Part shown: piece by piece, positions 59,797-64,000 of the stretch
Position numbering within the stretch: position 1 is the stretch's first letter
How the letters are laid out: each line of letters opens with the position of its first letter
Assembly (NCBI GenBank): GCA_043758755.1
Contig: JAYVMW010000004.1
Span: forward strand, 124,001 to 188,000
From: Solimicrobium sp043758755
GTDB taxonomy: Bacteria > Pseudomonadota > Gammaproteobacteria > Burkholderiales > Burkholderiaceae_D
DNA: 64,000 nucleotides
Direction: 5' to 3'
Program-made: the position numbers and the translations under genes
The notes under the pieces: model-generated
Seen by the model: only the letters and a program-made list of their open reading frames with translations
The model's database searches: none
What the model was told of the DNA's origin: nothing

Positions 59797-60599
59797 CGGT
59801 GCTGCACACCACAACATTCAACGGACGTAACAGTTTTTACGTCATCATTCCGGCCCGGCTGGCCTCAACCCGTCTGCCCAATAAACCACTGGCCGACCTG
59901 GCCGGCAAACCGATGGTGGTCCGGGTTGCGGAGCAGGCCCGTCTGTCTGGTGCTGAACTCGTGGTGGTGGCCTGTGACGATGTTTCCATACTTGAAGCCT
60001 GCACCCGGCACGGTGTAACGGCCTATTTGACCAGAGCTGACCATCAGTCCGGTACCGACAGAATTGCCGAAGTGGCGCAGCGACTGGGATTGCCCGATGA
60101 CGCGGTGATTGTCAACGTGCAGGGCGATGAACCCCTGATTGAACCGGCGCTGATTACGGCAACTGCTGCGCAGATCCGTCAGGGCGTGCCCATGTCGACG
60201 GCTGCTCACCCCATCACCAGTGCTGAAGAAGCGTTTAATCCGAATGTGGTCAAAGTGGTGCTGGATAAATCTGGACGGGCACTGTATTTTTCCCGTGCCA
60301 CCATCCCATGGAACCGGGATGCCTTTGCCGTGTCGACGTCAGAGCTGCCACAAAGCCCTGAATACAAGGTATTCAGACATATTGGCATCTATGCCTACAC
60401 CAACGCATTTTTGCAGAAATATTCAACACTTGAAGTCGCTCCGCTGGAAAAGAGTGAGGTTCTGGAACAATTACGGGTGCTTTGGAATGGCTATCCGATA
60501 GCCGTGCATGTCACGCCGAATGTACCGCTGGCCGGTGTGGATACACCTGAAGATTTGCTGCGGGTTCAGCAGTATTACCGGGACACTGGCAGGAATTAG
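59793..60599 (+). CDS. kdsB: 3-deoxy-manno-octulosonate cytidylyltransferase
   Basis: Activates Kdo as CMP-Kdo for transfer to lipid A; 268 residues from ATG 59793, which overlaps the previous stop by 4 nt. Nucleotide-binding start VIIPARLASTRLPNKPLADLAGKPMV, SGTDRIAEVAQ, VNVQGDEPLIEP and FRHIGIYAYTNAFL are all present. It follows lpxK and the Trm112-like gene in one probable transcript. Confidence 0.96.
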   Translation: MTVLHTTTFNGRNSFYVIIPARLASTRLPNKPLADLAGKPMVVRVAEQARLSGAELVVVACDDVSILEACTRHGVTAYLTRADHQSGTDRIAEVAQRLGLPDDAVIVNVQGDEPLIEPALITATAAQIRQGVPMSTAAHPITSAEEAFNPNVVKVVLDKSGRALYFSRATIPWNRDAFAVSTSELPQSPEYKVFRHIGIYAYTNAFLQKYSTLEVAPLEKSEVLEQLRVLWNGYPIAVHVTPNVPLAGVDTPEDLLRVQQYYRDTGRN

Positions 60600-60855
60600 T
60601 CGTGCATTTGTTGTGAAAAAGTTAGGTTTCTGATGCCGATCAATAATGATTGCAGAAAAAAACCGTTTCAAAAATAGGTGTTTCATAATGAAAGCGGTGC
60701 AGTTGTCCTGATAAATTATTTTTCAACAGGATTTTTATGGTAAGTTTTGCGACTTGTGACTAAAACGACCAATCACTCACAACGCAAAAAAATATAATAA
60801 GAATACTCATTACACCCGAACCAACGAATTTATTACTGATTTAAGGAAAACAACC

Positions 60856-61512
60856 ATGCGTCTTATTTTGTTAGGCCCACCTGGAGCAGGTAAAGGTACG
60901 CAAGCGAACTACATCAAAGAAAAATTCGGCATTCCCCAAATTTCCACCGGCGACATGTTACGCGCAGCAGTCAAGGCGGGTACACCGCTGGGTCTGGCGG
61001 CCAAAAAAGTCATGGATGCGGGCGGACTGGTTTCAGATGACCTCATTATCGGTCTGGTCAAAGATCGTTTGAAAGAAAGTGACTGTGTCAACGGTTACCT
61101 GTTTGACGGTTTTCCGCGCACCACGCCTCAGGCCGATGCCATGAAGGACGCCGGTGTCGGCATCGACTATGTGCTGGAAATTGATGTGCCGGACAGTGCA
61201 ATCGTTGAACGCATGAGCGGAAGACGCGTACATCCTGCCTCGGGCCGTACTTATCACGTCAAATTCAATCCGCCCAAAGTCTCCGGTAAAGATGATGTCA
61301 CCGGTGAAGATCTGATACAGCGCGATGACGACAAGGAAGAAACCGTTATCAAACGTCTGACCGTGTACCACGACCAGACCAAAGTGCTGGTTAATTATTA
61401 CGGTGAATGGGCAAAATCAGGTCGGCCTGGTGCGCCAAAATACCGCAAGATTGATGGTGTAGGAGCGGTTGAGTTGATCAGGGACAAGGCGTTTCTGGCG
61501 TTGGAAAGTTAA
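60856..61512 (+). CDS. adk: Adenylate kinase
   Basis: Interconverts ATP, AMP and ADP; 218 residues of the long form. The P-loop is LLGPPGAGKGTQA, the AMP-binding stretch STGDMLRAA, DGFPRTTPQADAM and a full LID domain HPASGRTYHVKFNPPKVSGKDDVTGEDLIQRDDD without zinc cysteines. A perfect -10 TATAAT (60793-60798) lies 58 bp upstream but with no good -35. TTTAAGGAAAACAACC precedes the ATG. The 256-bp gap before it has no gene. Confidence 0.97.
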   Translation: MRLILLGPPGAGKGTQANYIKEKFGIPQISTGDMLRAAVKAGTPLGLAAKKVMDAGGLVSDDLIIGLVKDRLKESDCVNGYLFDGFPRTTPQADAMKDAGVGIDYVLEIDVPDSAIVERMSGRRVHPASGRTYHVKFNPPKVSGKDDVTGEDLIQRDDDKEETVIKRLTVYHDQTKVLVNYYGEWAKSGRPGAPKYRKIDGVGAVELIRDKAFLALES

Positions 61513-61516
61513 AATC

Positions 61517-61544
61517 GGCGGACTTTAAGGTCCGCCTTTTTTTT
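61517..61544 (+). terminator. Intrinsic terminator after adk
   Basis: GGCGGAC / GTCCGCC stem of 7 bp, 6-nt loop and eight T residues, starting 4 nt after the adk stop. Confidence 0.92.
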
Positions 61545-61680
61545 GTCTGATGGCTTGTTGTTTTCTGTACTTCAATTGTTAGATCTACGTAGAGTTCGGG
61601 TTAGTCTTCGGTAGTATAAATTGCACCTGTTTGCTGGCTGGAAAATCGTCGGTTTTTTTAAAATAAAAAGGAGATTCGCA

Positions 61681-63861
61681 ATGGTAACAAGCTTGTGGTT
61701 TGTGGTTGGATGTGGATTGCTGGCAGTGCTGTATGGTCTGGTTTCACGCGCCTGGATTTTAAGTCAGGATGCAGGAAACGCGCGCATGCAGGAAATCGCA
61801 GCGGCGATTCAGCAGGGTGCATCAGCCTATCTGGCGCGTCAATATCGCACTATCGCGATAGTCGGCGTGATTCTGTTTGTCATCATTGCGGTATTGCTCG
61901 GCAAAATGACTGCATTCGGTTTCCTGATCGGCGCAGTGTTATCGGGCGCATGCGGATTCATCGGCATGAACGTTTCAGTCCGCGCCAATGTGCGCACCGC
62001 ACAGGCTGCGACCAAGGGTGTCAATCCTGCCCTGGATGTCGCGTTCAAAGGCGGCGCGATCACCGGTATGCTGGTGGTGGGACTGGGCTTGCTGGGCGTA
62101 ACGCTGTTTTACTGGTTGCTGATGCAATCGGCACCGGAAGGCACAGCCCTGACCCAGCATGACATGCTCAAACCCATGATTGGCCTGGCCTTCGGCGCTT
62201 CGCTGATTTCAATCTTCGCGCGTCTGGGTGGCGGTATTTTCACCAAGGGTGCTGACGTTGGCGCCGATCTGGTCGGCAAGGTTGAAGCCGGCATTCCGGA
62301 AGATGATCCACGCAACCCGGCCGTGATCGCCGATAACGTTGGCGACAACGTTGGTGACTGTGCCGGTATGGCAGCCGATCTGTTTGAGACCTATGTGGTC
62401 ACACTGATCGCCACCATGTTGCTGGGCGCTTTGCTTATGCCAAACATGGGCGGACAGGCTGCTCTGTACCCTCTGCTGCTTGGTGCGGTATCTATCATCG
62501 CCTCGATTGTTGGCTGCTCCATGGTGAAAGCCAAACCAGGCAAAAAAATCATGTCGGCTTTATATACCGGCCTGTGGTGGGCTGCCGGTCTGTCCCTGAT
62601 TGGCTTTGCTGCAGTGACTAAAATGGTTTTGCCGGCTGATCAGTTTGTACCGATGTTGTTGTCGACCGTTGTTGGTATTGTCCTGACAGGCCTGATGGTC
62701 TACATCACAGAATACTACACAGGCACAGATTTTTTTCCGGTTCGGCACATTGCAGAAGCATCGACAACCGGACATGGCACCAACATTATTGCCGGTCTGG
62801 GCGTGTCAATGAAGTCCACTGCCTATCCGGTACTGGCAGTCTGCGTTGCGATTCTGGTGTCATTCCAGCTCGCTGGTCTGTACGGCATTGCGATTGCTGC
62901 GACTTCGATGTTATCGATGGCCGGTATTGTGGTGGCGCTCGATGCCTATGGTCCAATCACTGACAATGCCGGCGGTATTGCTGAAATGTCAGAAATGCCA
63001 GATTCAGTGCGCGCCGTTACCGATCCACTCGATGCGGTGGGCAACACCACCAAAGCAGTGACCAAAGGTTATGCAATTGGTTCGGCCGGTTTGGCTTCGT
63101 TAGTATTGTTTGCCGACTATACCCATGCACTGGAATCCGTGGGCCTGAATGTCACTTTTGATCTGTCCAACCCCAAAGTGATCGTCGGCCTGTTTATCGG
63201 TGGTCTGATTCCTTACCTGTTCGGTGCCCTGGCCATGGAAGCAGTTGGTCGTGCCGCCGGTGCGGTGGTGGTGGAAGTACGCCGCCAGTTCAAGGAAATC
63301 AAGGGCATCATGGACGGCACTGGCAAACCCGAGTATGACAAGGCTGTCGATATGCTGACCAGTTCAGCCATCAAGGAAATGATTATTCCTTCCCTGTTGC
63401 CTGTAGTGGTACCGGTTCTGGTTGGTCTGATTCTTGGGCCGGCAGCGCTGGGTGGATTATTGATGGGTACCATCGTGACCGGTCTGTTTGTCGCTATTTC
63501 CATGACTACCGGTGGTGGTGCCTGGGATAACGCCAAAAAGTATATTGAAGACGGCAATTTTGGCGGCAAAGGTTCTGAAGCGCACAAAGCTGCAGTTACC
63601 GGTGACACCGTTGGCGATCCTTACAAGGATACCGCCGGTCCTGCGATCAATCCGTTGATTAAAATTATTAACATCGTTGCCTTGCTGTTGGTGCCTTTAC
63701 TGCCGATGGAAAAAGCAGTGCCGGCGCATGTTGAGCTCGCTCCGGGTGTCGCCACACCGGCTGTGGTAGAGGAAGTTAAACCTGCACCTGCTGCTGTGTT
63801 GGCTGAACCTGCTGCTTCTGCGCCTGCAGCCGCTTCGGCACCCGCTGAAGCGACGAAATAG
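61681..63861 (+). CDS. hppA: Proton-translocating membrane pyrophosphatase (K+-independent type)
   Basis: Membrane pyrophosphatase of 726 residues from ATG 61681, after AAAGGAGATTCGC. It hydrolyses pyrophosphate and pumps protons across the inner membrane. The substrate site DVGADLVGKVEAGIPEDDPRNP is exact, followed by ADNVGDNVGDCAGMAADLFETY. The Lys in VGNTTKAVTKGYAIGSAGLA marks the K+-independent proton-pumping class; K+-dependent enzymes have Ala there. About 16 membrane segments are expected. After the last helix a Pro/Ala-rich tail of about 50 residues is added, which is unusual for the family. Confidence 0.95.
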   Translation: MVTSLWFVVGCGLLAVLYGLVSRAWILSQDAGNARMQEIAAAIQQGASAYLARQYRTIAIVGVILFVIIAVLLGKMTAFGFLIGAVLSGACGFIGMNVSVRANVRTAQAATKGVNPALDVAFKGGAITGMLVVGLGLLGVTLFYWLLMQSAPEGTALTQHDMLKPMIGLAFGASLISIFARLGGGIFTKGADVGADLVGKVEAGIPEDDPRNPAVIADNVGDNVGDCAGMAADLFETYVVTLIATMLLGALLMPNMGGQAALYPLLLGAVSIIASIVGCSMVKAKPGKKIMSALYTGLWWAAGLSLIGFAAVTKMVLPADQFVPMLLSTVVGIVLTGLMVYITEYYTGTDFFPVRHIAEASTTGHGTNIIAGLGVSMKSTAYPVLAVCVAILVSFQLAGLYGIAIAATSMLSMAGIVVALDAYGPITDNAGGIAEMSEMPDSVRAVTDPLDAVGNTTKAVTKGYAIGSAGLASLVLFADYTHALESVGLNVTFDLSNPKVIVGLFIGGLIPYLFGALAMEAVGRAAGAVVVEVRRQFKEIKGIMDGTGKPEYDKAVDMLTSSAIKEMIIPSLLPVVVPVLVGLILGPAALGGLLMGTIVTGLFVAISMTTGGGAWDNAKKYIEDGNFGGKGSEAHKAAVTGDTVGDPYKDTAGPAINPLIKIINIVALLLVPLLPMEKAVPAHVELAPGVATPAVVEEVKPAPAAVLAEPAASAPAAASAPAEATK

Positions 63862-63877
63862 ATTTAGTTCAGCAGTC

Positions 63878-63913
63878 AAAAAAACAAACCAGCTTCGGCT
63901 GGTTTGTTTTTTT
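63878..63913 (+). terminator. Intrinsic terminator after hppA
   Basis: Perfect 16-bp inverted repeat AAAAAAACAAACCAGC / GCTGGTTTGTTTTTTT around a TTCG tetraloop. It may act in both directions. The remaining 87 bp to the window end hold no recognised feature. Confidence 0.94.
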
Positions 63914-64000
63914 GGGCGAGCTGATAACTGAAATCGGCAGATAAATTCGGTATGCTGCTTTTCGTTCTTGTCGCAAGCATGTAAAATAGCCCACTCTCGT

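Overview
The window is an ordinary chromosomal segment of a betaproteobacterium. Gene content and order point to Burkholderiales, most likely the Oxalobacteraceae: leuS-lptE-holA-proA, hemL-thiD-rubredoxin next to pilGHIJ-chpA, ribE-ribD next to the minor pilin operon, grpE-dnaK-dnaJ, exbBD-lpxK-trm112-kdsB-adk, general porins of the Omp32 type and a phasin. G+C looks close to 50 percent by eye (not computed). No tRNA, rRNA, CRISPR array, transposase or prophage gene was seen.

Layout. 1-6.9 kb: end of leuS, lptE, holA, proA, hemJ, a THUMP-type RNA methyltransferase and a Bcr/CflA exporter, all on the plus strand. 7-11.8 kb: two general porins, the first broken by a one-base frameshift, flanking a minus-strand lipoprotein of six Kelch-like repeats. 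11.8-14.4 kb: hemL, a ThiD-like protein that has lost several kinase motifs, and rubredoxin. 14.5-24.6 kb: the twitching-motility chemosensory operon pilG-pilH-pilI-pilJ-chpA, ending in a 2025-residue hybrid CheA. 24.8-31.2 kb: phasin with a pair of operator-like sites, nitroreductase, PBP7-type endopeptidase, IclR regulator, DgkA and YgiQ. 31.3-38.4 kb (minus): pilV-pilW-pilX-pilY1-pilE-fimT, then ribD-ribE. 38.8-46.6 kb: a GDSL lipoprotein esterase, OmpW, a cyclic-nucleotide-domain diguanylate cyclase, DUF1345 and DUF1993 proteins, an HDOD protein, a 72-residue orphan gene behind two LexA boxes, an aromatic aminotransferase and an unknown protein. 47-51 kb: the sigma-32 heat-shock genes. 51-57 kb: chalcone-isomerase-like protein, ergothioneine genes egtD-egtB, sodB and xseA. 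57.4-63.9 kb: exbBD, lpxK, trm112-like, kdsB, adk and a proton-pumping pyrophosphatase.

How the genes work together. Two clusters about 9 kb apart serve one machine: the Pil-Chp signalling array and the minor pilins with PilY1 that prime type IV pili. LptE, LpxK and KdsB all serve lipopolysaccharide supply. GrpE, DnaK and DnaJ form one chaperone cycle under two visible sigma-32 promoters. SodB, EgtB/EgtD and rubredoxin suggest attention to oxidative stress.

The most unexpected signal is at 44.39-44.69 kb: two near-consensus LexA boxes, abutting and 19 bp apart, overlap a sigma-70-like promoter that points into an intact 72-codon gene with a good ribosome binding site and no family I recognise. 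It is a candidate new SOS-induced small protein. Other points worth checking are the motif-poor ThiD, the short PilY1 without its calcium loop, the paired operators at the phasin gene, a terminator in the leader of an orphan gene, and a cluster of DnaA-box-like 9-mers between xseA and exbB.
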